18,940 nucleotides of DNA, from contig JBDSYA010000210.1 in assembly GCA_039925865.1 (NCBI GenBank), forward strand, positions 1 to 18,940. Reading direction: 5' to 3'. Position 1 is the stretch's first letter. Every line of letters starts with the position of its first letter. The position numbers were made by a program, and so were the translations under genes. The notes beneath the pieces are model-generated. The model was not told the DNA's origin and did not search any database. It saw nothing but the letters and a program-made list of their open reading frames with translations. This DNA comes from JBDSYA01 sp039925865 (lineage in GTDB: Bacteria; Bacteroidota; Ignavibacteria; Tepidaquicellales; Tepidaquicellaceae). This document shows positions 1-7,941 of the stretch, one piece after another.

Positions 1-313
1 AAATGTATTTGTACATCGTGGCTTTTTCAGAAAGACGGACACCCTGATCATAAGTAAGATCCGGACGGTTTCTATATTTGCGGTTGCTTCCGGGACCACC
101 TACCTGAATAGCAGGAAATTTTTGTATTTGAAAAGTGTTGCTCCCGAGTTCACTGAGGCCGCCTTCAATCCCTGCCTGTAAGGCGTTCAGCAGTGTCATG
201 ATGGCTATAATAGAAAAAACTCCTATGACAATTCCTGAAAGCGTAAGGATTGCCCTCAGCTTGTTTGCTTTCAATGTGTTTAATGAAATCCTTATTAACT
301 CTGATAAAGGCAT
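1..313 (-). CDS. ABC transporter permease, MacB/FtsX type (partial, 3' end outside window)
   Basis: Only the first 104 codons are in the window; the frame is still open at base 1. The start is the ATG at 313, 9 bases after the stop of the preceding permease gene. The N-terminus reads MPLSELIRISLNTLKANKLR, then a hydrophobic helix (about residues 21-43, LTLSGIVIGVFSIIAIMTLL). This is the characteristic start of MacB-type permeases: a short amphipathic cytoplasmic helix, the basic KANKLR motif, then the first membrane segment. The periplasmic domain begins near residue 50 with a GSNTFQIQKF stretch, as in the neighbouring permease. It is the second of two distinct FtsX-type permeases in the operon and probably pairs with it, although homodimers are also possible. 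The substrate cannot be told from sequence. Confidence 0.88.
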   Translation of the reverse strand, partial: MPLSELIRISLNTLKANKLRAILTLSGIVIGVFSIIAIMTLLNALQAGIEGGLSELGSNTFQIQKFPAIQVGGPGSNRKYRNRPDLTYDQGVRLSEKATMYKYI

Positions 314-322
314 ATTTAATTT

Positions 323-1549
323 TTATTCATAACGTAACGAATCAACCGGATGCATTTTGGCGGCGTTGTATGCCGGGAAAAAGCCTGCTAAGACTCCAAA
401 TAGTATTGACACAATTAATCCTAAAACAATCACCCACAAAGGCATTGCGGTCGGCAGGACATAAGCATTTATAATTAAACTAATGGGGAATGAGATGAGT
501 ATACCTATCACTCCTCCCAAAAGACAAATCGATATAGACTCAATTAAAAACTGAAATAAAATTGTTCTCTTCTTTGCACCAATTGCTTTTCTTATACCAA
601 TTTCTTTCGTCCTCTCTTTTACAGAAACGAACATTATGTTTGCAATTCCTACGGAGCCTACAATCAGTGAGAGGGAAGTAATGAGTGTTCCGATTATTTT
701 TATTAAAGATGTCAGACTTTCAAAAGTTGTTTTGAATGCTTCCTGCTGATTTACACCGAAGTCATCTCTTTCACCGTAAGGGACTTTTCTCGCTTTCCTC
801 ATAATTGAAGTTACTTCTTCTTTTGTTTCATCAATGTTATTTATATCACCCGCTTTAATATTGATGGACAATCCCCGTTTTCCGCCAAACAAACGGAAAA
901 ATCTTTCAATCGGAATGATAACCCTGTTGTCAAGACTAAAAAGTCCGAGAAGACTTCCCTGCTTTTCTGCAACTCCTATAACTCTAAAGGAATATGAACC
1001 TATCTTTATTGTCTTACCCAGAGGATTAGTATTTTCAAAAAATGCATTCTTAATATCAGTACCGATAATACAAACCGGATAACCGCCGTCAGATTCATTC
1101 TTCGTAAAAAATCTGCCATCCTCCATGTTGGCACCGAATGTAATCTGATATTCATCGGTCGTACCATTAACAAAAACATTTTCAAGAACGAGATCATTAT
1201 ATTTCAGAGTTCTTGTACCTCCGACTGAGGGGCACATGATAGCAGCTGTCTGTGAATTTTTTTTCAGATATTCGTACTGTACCATCGAGATATCTTTTCT
1301 GTTTCTGTAAAATGACCAGTCTTCTTTTCCAAACCATTCAAACTTCTGAACATACAATACATCTGCGCCGATTGCCGAAATACTTTTATTAAAAGCCCTG
1401 TCAATTCCTTCAATAGCTGTCTGCATTAATGTTACTGAAGTTATACCGATCACAATTCCCAGTGTTGCAAGAAAGGAACGCAGCTTGTTTGCTGTGATTG
1501 ATTTATAAGAAATTATTATATTTTCTTTTATTTCCAGGAAGAAGTTCAT
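323..1549 (-). CDS. ABC transporter permease, MacB/FtsX type
   Basis: A 408-residue inner-membrane subunit of a MacB-like (type VII) ABC exporter. These proteins couple ATP hydrolysis on the cytoplasmic side to movement of a large periplasmic domain rather than moving substrate through the bilayer. Membrane segment 1 is at about residues 24-44. A periplasmic MacB-type domain follows at about 45-280. Three further segments lie near 283-308, 331-360 and 370-395. The FtsX-family cytoplasmic motif KERTKEIGIRKAIGA (311-325) and the ending FFPAYNAAKMHPVDSLRYE are typical. The gene starts 4 bases after the ATPase gene and ends 9 bases before a second permease, so translation is probably coupled. Unlike E. 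coli MacB, the ATPase is a separate protein. The substrate is unknown. Confidence 0.93.
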   Translation of the reverse strand: MNFFLEIKENIIISYKSITANKLRSFLATLGIVIGITSVTLMQTAIEGIDRAFNKSISAIGADVLYVQKFEWFGKEDWSFYRNRKDISMVQYEYLKKNSQTAAIMCPSVGGTRTLKYNDLVLENVFVNGTTDEYQITFGANMEDGRFFTKNESDGGYPVCIIGTDIKNAFFENTNPLGKTIKIGSYSFRVIGVAEKQGSLLGLFSLDNRVIIPIERFFRLFGGKRGLSINIKAGDINNIDETKEEVTSIMRKARKVPYGERDDFGVNQQEAFKTTFESLTSLIKIIGTLITSLSLIVGSVGIANIMFVSVKERTKEIGIRKAIGAKKRTILFQFLIESISICLLGGVIGILISFPISLIINAYVLPTAMPLWVIVLGLIVSILFGVLAGFFPAYNAAKMHPVDSLRYE

Positions 1550-1553
1550 CTGC

Positions 1554-2285
1554 TTATACTAAAATATCTTTTCGTTCGGATAATTCAATACCTTTCTTGC
1601 TCAAAGTATCGCTCTCTATCATACCGTCCCTGATCTTAATTACTCTGTGCGCGTGCTGTGCCACGTCTTCTTCATGAGTTACTATGATAATTGTATTGCC
1701 TCTCTGGTTCAGATCTTCAAGCAGCTCCATGATCTCTTCACCCGTCTTTGTATCCAGATTACCGGTTGGTTCATCCGCTAAAATGATAGAAGGATCATTA
1801 ACCAGCGCCCGTGCTATAGCAACTCTTTGCCTTTGACCACCTGATAATTCATTTGGCTTATGCTTCATCCTGTCTTCAAGTCCTACATTATATAATGCTT
1901 CTTCTGCTTTCTCGATCCTGTCAGTTTTTGACAATCCACCGTAGATCAACGGAAGTTCAACATTATGCAAAGCATCGCTTCTTGCAAGCAGATTGAAAGT
2001 CTGAAAGACAAATCCGATCTCTTTGTTCCTGATAGTTGCAAGTTCATCATCGTCCATTTCACTCACATTTTTTCCGTTGAGAAAATATTCACCGGTTGTA
2101 GGTGTATCCAGACATCCCAGGATGTTCATCAATGTTGATTTGCCGGATCCTGAAGGCCCCATTATAGCAACGTATTCATTTTTCATGATATTTAAACTTA
2201 CACCTTTTAAAGCATAGAGTTCTTCAATTCCCATGATGTACAGCTTTGCAATGTTCCTGATCTCTATTAAAATATTTTCAGACAT
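1554..2285 (-). CDS. ABC transporter ATP-binding protein, LolD/MacB family
   Basis: A 243-residue ATPase that drives the two adjacent FtsX-type permeases. All ABC motifs are visible: Walker A GPSGSGKST (43-51), Q-loop glutamine at about 95 (FVFQTFNLL), signature LSGGQ (147-151), Walker B IILADE (167-172) followed by PTGNLD, and the switch histidine in VTHE (204). The YALKGVSL start and PTGNLDTKTGEEIMELL stretch are typical of the LolD/MacB/FtsE branch. There is no membrane segment, so it is a cytosolic nucleotide-binding subunit. It begins 15 bases after the adaptor gene and ends 4 bases before the first permease. The extension after about residue 225 is short and not conserved in an obvious way. 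Confidence 0.96.
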   Translation of the reverse strand: MSENILIEIRNIAKLYIMGIEELYALKGVSLNIMKNEYVAIMGPSGSGKSTLMNILGCLDTPTTGEYFLNGKNVSEMDDDELATIRNKEIGFVFQTFNLLARSDALHNVELPLIYGGLSKTDRIEKAEEALYNVGLEDRMKHKPNELSGGQRQRVAIARALVNDPSIILADEPTGNLDTKTGEEIMELLEDLNQRGNTIIIVTHEEDVAQHAHRVIKIRDGMIESDTLSKKGIELSERKDILV

Positions 2286-2300
2286 TTATTGGATTAAATT

Positions 2301-3641
2301 TTAGTTGTCTTCTTTTTTAAATCCCGGTTTTTTAATTTCGTTATCAACTTTGATCTTTGTTCCTTCTTCAAGTTCTTTTGTGATTGCTTTGAAACTTCCT
2401 TTTACAACTTCTTGTCCTTCCTGTGCACCATCAACAATTTCTATATAACTGTCATCACTAATTCCAGTCTTCACATTTTCTTTCTTTGCCAAATTATTGT
2501 CAACAATGAATACTATCTCTTTAGGATGTATCTTTTTATTTTGCTTCTCCTCGGATTCTCTTTTTAAATTTTCATTATCCATATCCGATCCCATCTCACC
2601 TCCTTTGAATTCTTCTCTAGTAGTAACCGACTGAATTGGTACTGATAAAACATTATTCCGGTTTTCAACTTCTATATCCACTGTGCAGCTCATCCCCGGT
2701 CTTAGCTCAACATCATTATTAATTATTCTTATTTTAACTATAAAATTTACAACCTGGTCCTGAGCCGTTGCTCCGGTTGACTTTGCTGTGTTTGCAACTT
2801 CATATACATAACCCTGAAAGATTTTATCGGGAAACGCATCTATCTCAATATTTGCAGTATCACCTATATTTACTAAAGTAACATCTGTTTCGCCTACCTC
2901 TACCTGACATTCCATTTTTGACAGATCTGATATTGTCATTATATCATTACCCTGATTTGAAATAGTACCAAGTACCTTTTCTCCGGATTCATTATTTAAT
3001 TGTGTTACAGTTCCATCTATTGGCGAATAAATAGTTGTCTTTGAGATATCATATCTTATCCTTGAAAGTCCCGTCCGTTGCTGATTTACCTGCGCCATGT
3101 TGGTATTTATCTGGGCTAATATTTGGTCAAGATTACTTTGAGCGTTATCAAGCTCGCTCGTAGTTGCAAGGCCTCTGTCGTATAATTGTTTTGTTCTGTT
3201 CAATTCAAGCTCGTACTTTTGCAGTGTAACTTCATTCGACTTAAGATTGCTTTCGGCAACTCTGATCGCTGCATCCTGCTCCTGGATCTGCGGCGTGTAA
3301 GCATCCTGTTTGATCTTTACAACGAGTGCACCCTTTTTAACTTCATCACCTTCTTTAAAAGGAAGTGATATTATTTCACCGCTCACTTCTGCACTGATGT
3401 TCACTTCAGTTTCAGACTGAATTTTTCCCGTTGCAGTTACAAGTTGTATAATGTTTCTTCTGCCAATTTTTTCTGTTTGTACCGTCACGAGAGTTTCCTT
3501 CTTACTGGATACAATTATTGTTATAATTATCACTGCCGTAAGCAATAATCCCAATATCCATAAAAGCTTTTTTCTGCTTTTCTTCTTTTTTCTTTTCAAA
3601 GGTACAGGTGGTATATTAGACGGGGTTGTGATTTCTGCCAT
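2301..3641 (-). CDS. Periplasmic adaptor, MacA/HlyD (membrane fusion protein) family
   Basis: A 446-residue membrane-fusion protein linking the inner-membrane ABC complex to a TolC-type channel. A lysine-rich cytoplasmic stretch (16-25) precedes one membrane anchor at about 26-45. The two halves of the lipoyl domain are at about 78-112 (VSGEIISLPFKEGDEVKKG) and 203-240 (IYSPIDGTVTQL). Between them lies a long alpha-hairpin/coiled coil at about 115-200. The beta-barrel follows (about 243-330, ending LRPGMSCTVDIEV), then the membrane-proximal domain. Odd feature: a highly charged insertion at about 344-372, rich in Glu, Lys and Asn, splits the membrane-proximal domain after the SVPIQSV strand. 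The gene is first in the tight adaptor-ATPase-permease-permease cluster, 187 bases after the channel gene. Confidence 0.94.
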   Translation of the reverse strand: MAEITTPSNIPPVPLKRKKKKSRKKLLWILGLLLTAVIIITIIVSSKKETLVTVQTEKIGRRNIIQLVTATGKIQSETEVNISAEVSGEIISLPFKEGDEVKKGALVVKIKQDAYTPQIQEQDAAIRVAESNLKSNEVTLQKYELELNRTKQLYDRGLATTSELDNAQSNLDQILAQINTNMAQVNQQRTGLSRIRYDISKTTIYSPIDGTVTQLNNESGEKVLGTISNQGNDIMTISDLSKMECQVEVGETDVTLVNIGDTANIEIDAFPDKIFQGYVYEVANTAKSTGATAQDQVVNFIVKIRIINNDVELRPGMSCTVDIEVENRNNVLSVPIQSVTTREEFKGGEMGSDMDNENLKRESEEKQNKKIHPKEIVFIVDNNLAKKENVKTGISDDSYIEIVDGAQEGQEVVKGSFKAITKELEEGTKIKVDNEIKKPGFKKEDN

Positions 3642-3828
3642 AGTTAATTGATTTATATAAATTATAATTTGTGTTTCAGAAAATTTGTATGTGTTCTTAA
3701 TAAATTACAAATACACTTTAAAATTAATTCAGCATAATGGGGTTCGACGATGATTGAATTATGTATTGTAATGTCAGAAAGTATTATTCTTGAAGCTTTT
3801 ACTATACCTAAGTCAAATATATCTGTGT

Positions 3829-5172
3829 TCAATAACTAAGCTCACCTGTGAAATAATTTATTTTCTTTTCGGCGAGTAAAAAGTCATAATATGAATTTAT
3901 AAGATCTATCTTCAGTGTGTTTAACTTTGTAGTAGCTGTCTGGACTTCAAGCAAAGTGCCCAAACCTATTCTGTAATTTTCTTCTGACAACAATTTATCC
4001 TGTTCCGCGGAAACAATGTTTCTGTTTAATATCTCAATTTGTTTGTACTGAGTTTCAATATCCAGATATGATTTCTTTATGTCGCTTCTGATCTGCTGTT
4101 CAAGCTGGCGCACATCGTCCTGTCGTTGCCTTATCAAAAGTTCAGAGGTCTGTCTCCTGTTACTCAGACTGAATCCCTGAAATATAGGATAGCTCACTGT
4201 TAATCCAAAATTAAAACTCCTTGAATCCTGTAAATTTTCAATTCTTGCTGAATTAAGATTATAATTTGTAGATGCGGTTACAGTTGGGAAATAAAGATTT
4301 TTCCTGTCAATATTCAGCTGTACCTGATTTATTCTCACACTCTGAAGCGAGGCTTTGTAATCATATCTTTTTTGGAGTGCCTTATTAAGAAGTACTTCAG
4401 TATTAGAATTTTTTTCAAGTACAGTTCTGAGTTCGCCTTCAGATAAATTTGATGAAATATTATTTTCGGAAACGGAAATTTCTTTATTAAGATCGGTATT
4501 CATAGCAAGCAGGAGATCGACTTTGCTTTTTCTCATATTATTCTTAGAACGTTCAAGAGACAGTTCATCCTGTGCTACCTGCACATCCTGTCTGTAAACA
4601 TCTGCCATTGTTCTTTTACCGAAGTTCATAAACTCCCTTATACTTTCAAGTTGTCTTTTCGAATCGGTAAGATTTTCCTCGTTCTGTAAAACGATTTTTT
4701 CTTTTTTCAAAACGTCGAAGAAAGAGTTAACAACTCTGTAAGCTATGTCATACTTTTCTCTTTCAAGATCAATCCTTACGGAAACTTCATTCGCTTCGCT
4801 CAAAGTAATTTCTTCATAATTAGCAAGTCCGTTGAAAAGTACAACCGAGCCATTCAGACCTATATTAAAACTGTTTATCCAGGAGTTTTGCTTCGGTATT
4901 GTTGTCGGGGTCCCGTTAATAAATCTTACAGTTCCTTCCGAAAAAGTATTGTTACGGAACCAGCTGGCTGACAGACTGAGATCGGGATACAAATTCCCCC
5001 TGGCGGTTGAAGTTGTTAATCTCTGTATTTCAAGACTCTTCTCCAGATTTGATACACCAGTATTATTCCTTAGTGCTGTACTTATTGCCTGATTCAATTC
5101 AATTGTTTCCTGAGCTTGTATACTAAAAATTGCCGAAAAGAAAATTACTGAGAGGAGTATATATTTTTTCAT
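3829..5172 (-). CDS. TolC-family outer-membrane efflux channel
   Basis: A 447-residue outer-membrane protein of the TolC/OEP family. A signal peptide is evident at 1-20 (cleavage probably after IQA, before QET). Two homologous halves follow, at about 23-220 and 245-440, each with long amphipathic heptad-rich helices and short beta segments. The second half contains the SLSVSYPIFQG-like element seen here as GLTVSYPIFQGFSLSNRR. The C-terminal ENYRIGLGTLLEVQTATTKL stretch is a strong family marker. The length is normal for bacterial TolC proteins. It lies upstream of the adaptor gene on the same strand with a 187-base gap, so it is either first in the operon or separately initiated. The context makes it the exit duct for this MacAB-like system. 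Confidence 0.95.
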   Translation of the reverse strand: MKKYILLSVIFFSAIFSIQAQETIELNQAISTALRNNTGVSNLEKSLEIQRLTTSTARGNLYPDLSLSASWFRNNTFSEGTVRFINGTPTTIPKQNSWINSFNIGLNGSVVLFNGLANYEEITLSEANEVSVRIDLEREKYDIAYRVVNSFFDVLKKEKIVLQNEENLTDSKRQLESIREFMNFGKRTMADVYRQDVQVAQDELSLERSKNNMRKSKVDLLLAMNTDLNKEISVSENNISSNLSEGELRTVLEKNSNTEVLLNKALQKRYDYKASLQSVRINQVQLNIDRKNLYFPTVTASTNYNLNSARIENLQDSRSFNFGLTVSYPIFQGFSLSNRRQTSELLIRQRQDDVRQLEQQIRSDIKKSYLDIETQYKQIEILNRNIVSAEQDKLLSEENYRIGLGTLLEVQTATTKLNTLKIDLINSYYDFLLAEKKINYFTGELSY

Positions 5173-5520
5173 TAATTAATTTAATCTGATTTCTATAACG
5201 TGAGCTAAAATAATAAGTTTCAGGAAGAAGTGATATGTAAATTTAATGAATATAACTTTGATTAATGTGATTGATATGATTAATTAGACTTTTCTTTTCC
5301 GAAAAGGTTTCAAAAACTTGTAACTACTGAACCTGTAAAATTTTACAAAATCTTTTATGTAAAATATACAATAACATTCGATATATATGTAAATTATTGT
5401 AACATCAATATTAAATTCATAAAACACATTTAAAAAAAATTAAAAATAATTGTATTCCAAAAAAATTTATTTCATTTCATTATATAACTAATAGATTTAT
5501 TTTAATATAAAAAAATTAAA
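5173..5520. promoter_or_regulatory. AT-rich divergent intergenic region between tolC-like and queD-like genes
   Basis: A 348-base gap between two divergent start codons must hold both promoters. I see no coding frame worth reporting and no exact TAnnTTTG promoter at a suitable distance from either gene. Two structures stand out. One is a threefold 9-bp direct repeat at 5260-5286 (GATTAATGT, GATTGATAT, GATTAATTA). The other is a palindrome CTTTTC-C-GAAAAG at 5294-5306. Both are 90-135 bases upstream of the channel gene start. The 3' half (about 5380-5520) is extremely AT-rich with runs of A, as is common upstream of strong promoters in this group. Confidence 0.5.
5260..5286. repeat. Three tandem 9-bp direct repeats (possible operator)
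   Basis: Three consecutive 9-base units begin with GATTAAT, GATTGAT and GATTAAT, phased at exactly 9 bases. They lie 88-114 bases upstream of the channel gene start. Short in-phase repeats beside a promoter often bind a multimeric regulator. The AT-rich background makes chance a real alternative. Confidence 0.35.
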
Positions 5521-5925
5521 ATGCTTTATATTTCACGCAGGGAACATTTTTCATCATCACATAGACTAAACAATCCAAAACTTTCTGATGAACAGAATGA
5601 AGAGATATTTGGTAAATGCAATAATCTTCACGGCCACAATTATTATATAGAAGTAACTCTGATAGGAATCCCGGATCCGGAATCGAATTATGTAATGGAC
5701 TTGAAGGAACTAAAAAAAATCATTTATGAAGAAATTCTTGAAAAAGTTGATCATAAATATTTAAATGATGTAGAGATGTTCAAAGGAATTATTCCTACGA
5801 CTGAAATAATGGCAATGAAATTCTGGGATGCACTTGAAAATAAAGTGAAGCGTGATAATGCCGGACTATATTCAATTAAACTTTATGAAACTGAAAAGAA
5901 TTTTGTCGAATACAAAGGCGGGTAA
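5521..5925 (+). CDS. queD: 6-pyruvoyl-tetrahydropterin synthase / QueD family enzyme
   Basis: A 134-residue T-fold enzyme acting on 7,8-dihydroneopterin triphosphate. As QueD it would make 6-carboxy-tetrahydropterin for queuosine tRNA modification; as PTPS it would make 6-pyruvoyl-tetrahydropterin. The zinc ligands are visible: His14 (SSSHRL), His37 and His39 in CNNLHGHNY. Cys33 is the expected catalytic cysteine, with the Asp-His pair in VDHKYLND and a Glu in YETEKNF completing the site. The Cys-x3-HGH spacing is that of QueD, while animal PTPS has two extra residues. Much of the rest (GKCNN, VMDLKELKK, LYETEKNFVEYKGG) resembles animal PTPS. Cysteine rather than glutamate at the active site argues against the folate-type PTPS-III. 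The TrmH-type gene starts 3 bases downstream. The symbol is a best guess. Confidence 0.88.
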   Translation: MLYISRREHFSSSHRLNNPKLSDEQNEEIFGKCNNLHGHNYYIEVTLIGIPDPESNYVMDLKELKKIIYEEILEKVDHKYLNDVEMFKGIIPTTEIMAMKFWDALENKVKRDNAGLYSIKLYETEKNFVEYKGG

Positions 5926-5928
5926 ATC

Positions 5929-6726
5929 TTGACCAACAGTGAACTTAAGTATTATGAAAAGCTTAAATTTAAAAAATACCGGAACGAAGAAAATAAATTT
6001 CTGATTGAAGGAGTTCATCTTATTGAAGAATGTCTGAGGTCATCACTTTACAATGGCCAAACAGAGAAAGTTTTTGTGAGAGAGGGATCTAAAAACGAAG
6101 AACTGATCTCAAACATTAATGCTGTTATACCGTTCATCGATATATTTTATCTTGACAGTAAAAAATTTAATAAACTTTCGGAAACAGAAAATTCACAAGG
6201 AATAATTGCATCGGTTAATAAAATCCCTGATAACTTTCCACTAAGATCCGAGCATCAAAATTTAAAATCTAATATCGTCATTGCTCTCGATCATATAAAC
6301 GATCCGGGAAATCTTGGCACTATCATTCGCACATGTTACTGGTTTGATGTTAAAAATATTATTGTCAGCGAAGGCTCTGCCGATATTTACAATTCTAAAA
6401 CTCTGCGTTCTTCTCAAGGCGCACTATTTAATGTTAATATAGTTAACGAAGCTGATCTGGCTGATGAATTGAAAAGGCATGATGAAAATAATTTTAAAAT
6501 CATTCTTGCTGATCTTGATTCAGATAAGCATTTATCGGAATTCGTGTTTGATAGAAATGTAAATTATGTTTTGGTTTTGGGAAGTGAATCAAATGGAATT
6601 TCGAATGAGATTTTGAGTGTCAAGAATTATTCAAAATTAAAAATTAAGGGGTTCAGTGATTGCGAGTCGCTTAATGTAGGAATAAGTTTAGGGATAATAT
6701 TATATGCAGCAAAGAAAACTATTTGA
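5929..6726 (+). CDS. RNA 2'-O-ribose methyltransferase, SpoU/TrmH family
   Basis: A 265-residue SAM-dependent methyltransferase of the SPOUT class, acting on rRNA or tRNA riboses. An N-terminal substrate-binding domain (about 1-95) starts with KLKFKKYRNEENKFLIEG, the usual SpoU_sub_bind signature. The knotted catalytic domain follows. Motif 1 is NDPGNLGTIIRT (124-135), with the catalytic Asn/Arg pair. Motif 2 is VLVLGSESNGISNEI (214-228). Motif 3 is ESLNVGISLGIILYAA (246-261), which forms the trefoil knot and cofactor pocket. No ATG fits the conserved N-terminus; the TTG at 5929, 3 bases after the queD-like stop, is the likely start and suggests translational coupling. RlmB- or TsnR-type specificity cannot be decided from sequence. 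Confidence 0.92.
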   Translation: MTNSELKYYEKLKFKKYRNEENKFLIEGVHLIEECLRSSLYNGQTEKVFVREGSKNEELISNINAVIPFIDIFYLDSKKFNKLSETENSQGIIASVNKIPDNFPLRSEHQNLKSNIVIALDHINDPGNLGTIIRTCYWFDVKNIIVSEGSADIYNSKTLRSSQGALFNVNIVNEADLADELKRHDENNFKIILADLDSDKHLSEFVFDRNVNYVLVLGSESNGISNEILSVKNYSKLKIKGFSDCESLNVGISLGIILYAAKKTI

Positions 6727-6810
6727 TCAGCAGCATTTTTTTCATTGTATTAAAATCACCTGCATTCAAACTGTAAAATAAACACCGTCGTTTTAAAAAA
6801 ACTCTTATAA

Positions 6811-6846
6811 ATAAAAAAACTGTCCGGAAAATGTATCCCGGACAGT
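6811..6846 (-). terminator. Rho-independent terminator of the T9SS-tailed protein gene
   Basis: A 9-bp perfect stem pairs ACTGTCCGG at 6819-6827 with CCGGACAGT at 6838-6846 around a 10-base loop. Read on the minus strand it is followed at once by seven T and then an AT-rich stretch. It begins 26 bases after the stop of the gene at 6872-7801. The plus-strand side has no T run, so it does not serve the methyltransferase gene. Confidence 0.85.
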
Positions 6847-6871
6847 CTCAACTAAAGATAACTAAGAAAAC

Positions 6872-7801
6872 TTATTTTATAAGAACCATTCGTCTTGTTG
6901 CCTTATAATTATTGCCTTCGACTCCGTCAACATTAATTCTGTAAAAGTAAACTCCGCTGGCAAGATTTGCACCATTAAAATCTACAGTATGGAAACCTAC
7001 TTGTTTTGGCTCATTAACTAAATTCATAATTTCTCTTCCTGTAAGATCAAAGACTTTCAATGTCACATTACCTTCAACCGGAATTGCATAAGTGATCTTT
7101 GTAGATGGGTTGAAAGGATTCGGATAGTTCTGAGATAATGAAAATTCAGTTGGATTTATTGTTACTCCTGGATCGGATCCAATGCCAGTTGGGAAGTCAA
7201 TTATATGATTGAGCGAATCAGTGATTTCTGTATTCACAGTTCCGTTTAAACCTGTGTATGCAAATATTTTTGTGTAAGGATTTGGAAGTCCATTTTGGAA
7301 TTTGATGTTCTGTCCAGGCTGACCGGCAAATGTTGAAGTAACATTTGTGAATTTCAATCTGATGATCCTTGCACCATAAACACCTGTGTCAGGGACTATA
7401 TAACCATTGCCTGCTCCAGGAAAAGTATTAATTGCAAGTCTCATTAAAATTGTGTCACCCGTTCCCGGATATACACTCATCGAAGGATTTCTGGGGATCA
7501 TATTTCTTGGCAAATCTGATAATGTATCAGCTGAGTATCTGAAAGTACAGAAACCTGAATTTCTATAAGCTAAAGTAGTCTTGAAAAAATACTGACCACC
7601 AGCATACTCAAAACGGGTTGTATTTAAATTTGTATGTTTTATGAAAAGATCAAATACTAACTCCGTCGGAGATAGTGATACCTGCTTTGCTACTGTCCTG
7701 TATGTTGGTTTTACATAAGTTGTATCACCTCCTGCGAATCCGGATTTCGCTACAAGTATTAATAGCATTACAACTAATAAATTTTTAATTACTGATTTCA
7801 T
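6872..7801 (-). CDS. Secreted protein of unknown function with T9SS type A sorting domain
   Basis: A 309-residue exported protein. A signal peptide spans about residues 1-23 (hydrophobic LLVVMLLILVA, then SGFA). The middle part (24-210) is beta-rich with paired phrases such as VFDLFIKHTN and ARIIRLKFTNV. That pattern resembles cohesin-like or other Ig-like domains, but I cannot name the family. A T9SS type A C-terminal domain occupies about 217-309: FSLSQNYPNPFNPSTKITY, then LKVFDLTGREI and ASGVYFYRINV, ending RRMVLIK. Family knowledge says such domains direct passage through the PorU/PorV translocon and surface attachment or release. The gene has its own promoter-like site and terminator, so it is probably monocistronic. 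It lacks the dockerin-like module of its three upstream neighbours. Confidence 0.87.
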   Translation of the reverse strand: MKSVIKNLLVVMLLILVAKSGFAGGDTTYVKPTYRTVAKQVSLSPTELVFDLFIKHTNLNTTRFEYAGGQYFFKTTLAYRNSGFCTFRYSADTLSDLPRNMIPRNPSMSVYPGTGDTILMRLAINTFPGAGNGYIVPDTGVYGARIIRLKFTNVTSTFAGQPGQNIKFQNGLPNPYTKIFAYTGLNGTVNTEITDSLNHIIDFPTGIGSDPGVTINPTEFSLSQNYPNPFNPSTKITYAIPVEGNVTLKVFDLTGREIMNLVNEPKQVGFHTVDFNGANLASGVYFYRINVDGVEGNNYKATRRMVLIK

Positions 7802-7876
7802 TTTTAATTTTTAAGGTTATTTTTTGGGTAATTATATAATTGTGAAAATTAACGTCATTTTTTTATAAATACAACT

Positions 7877-7909
7877 CAAAATTATAATCAAAACATTAAT
7901 TGTTCCAAA
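7877..7909 (-). promoter_or_regulatory. Bacteroidetes-type promoter candidate for the T9SS-tailed protein gene
   Basis: On the minus strand TTTG (7909-7906) is followed after 21 bases by TAATTTTG (7884-7877). This fits the Bacteroidetes primary sigma consensus TTTG, about 19-21 bases, TAnnTTTG. Transcription would start about 65-70 bases before the ATG at 7801. Confidence 0.45.
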
Positions 7910-7941
7910 TTGATCCAGAGCTGAATTAAGCCAATTTAACT

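Noticed and set aside
135..474. Two short plus-strand open frames across the permease junction
   Set aside because: They lie opposite two clear FtsX-type permease genes and their translations show no domain; they are shadows of the real minus-strand frames.
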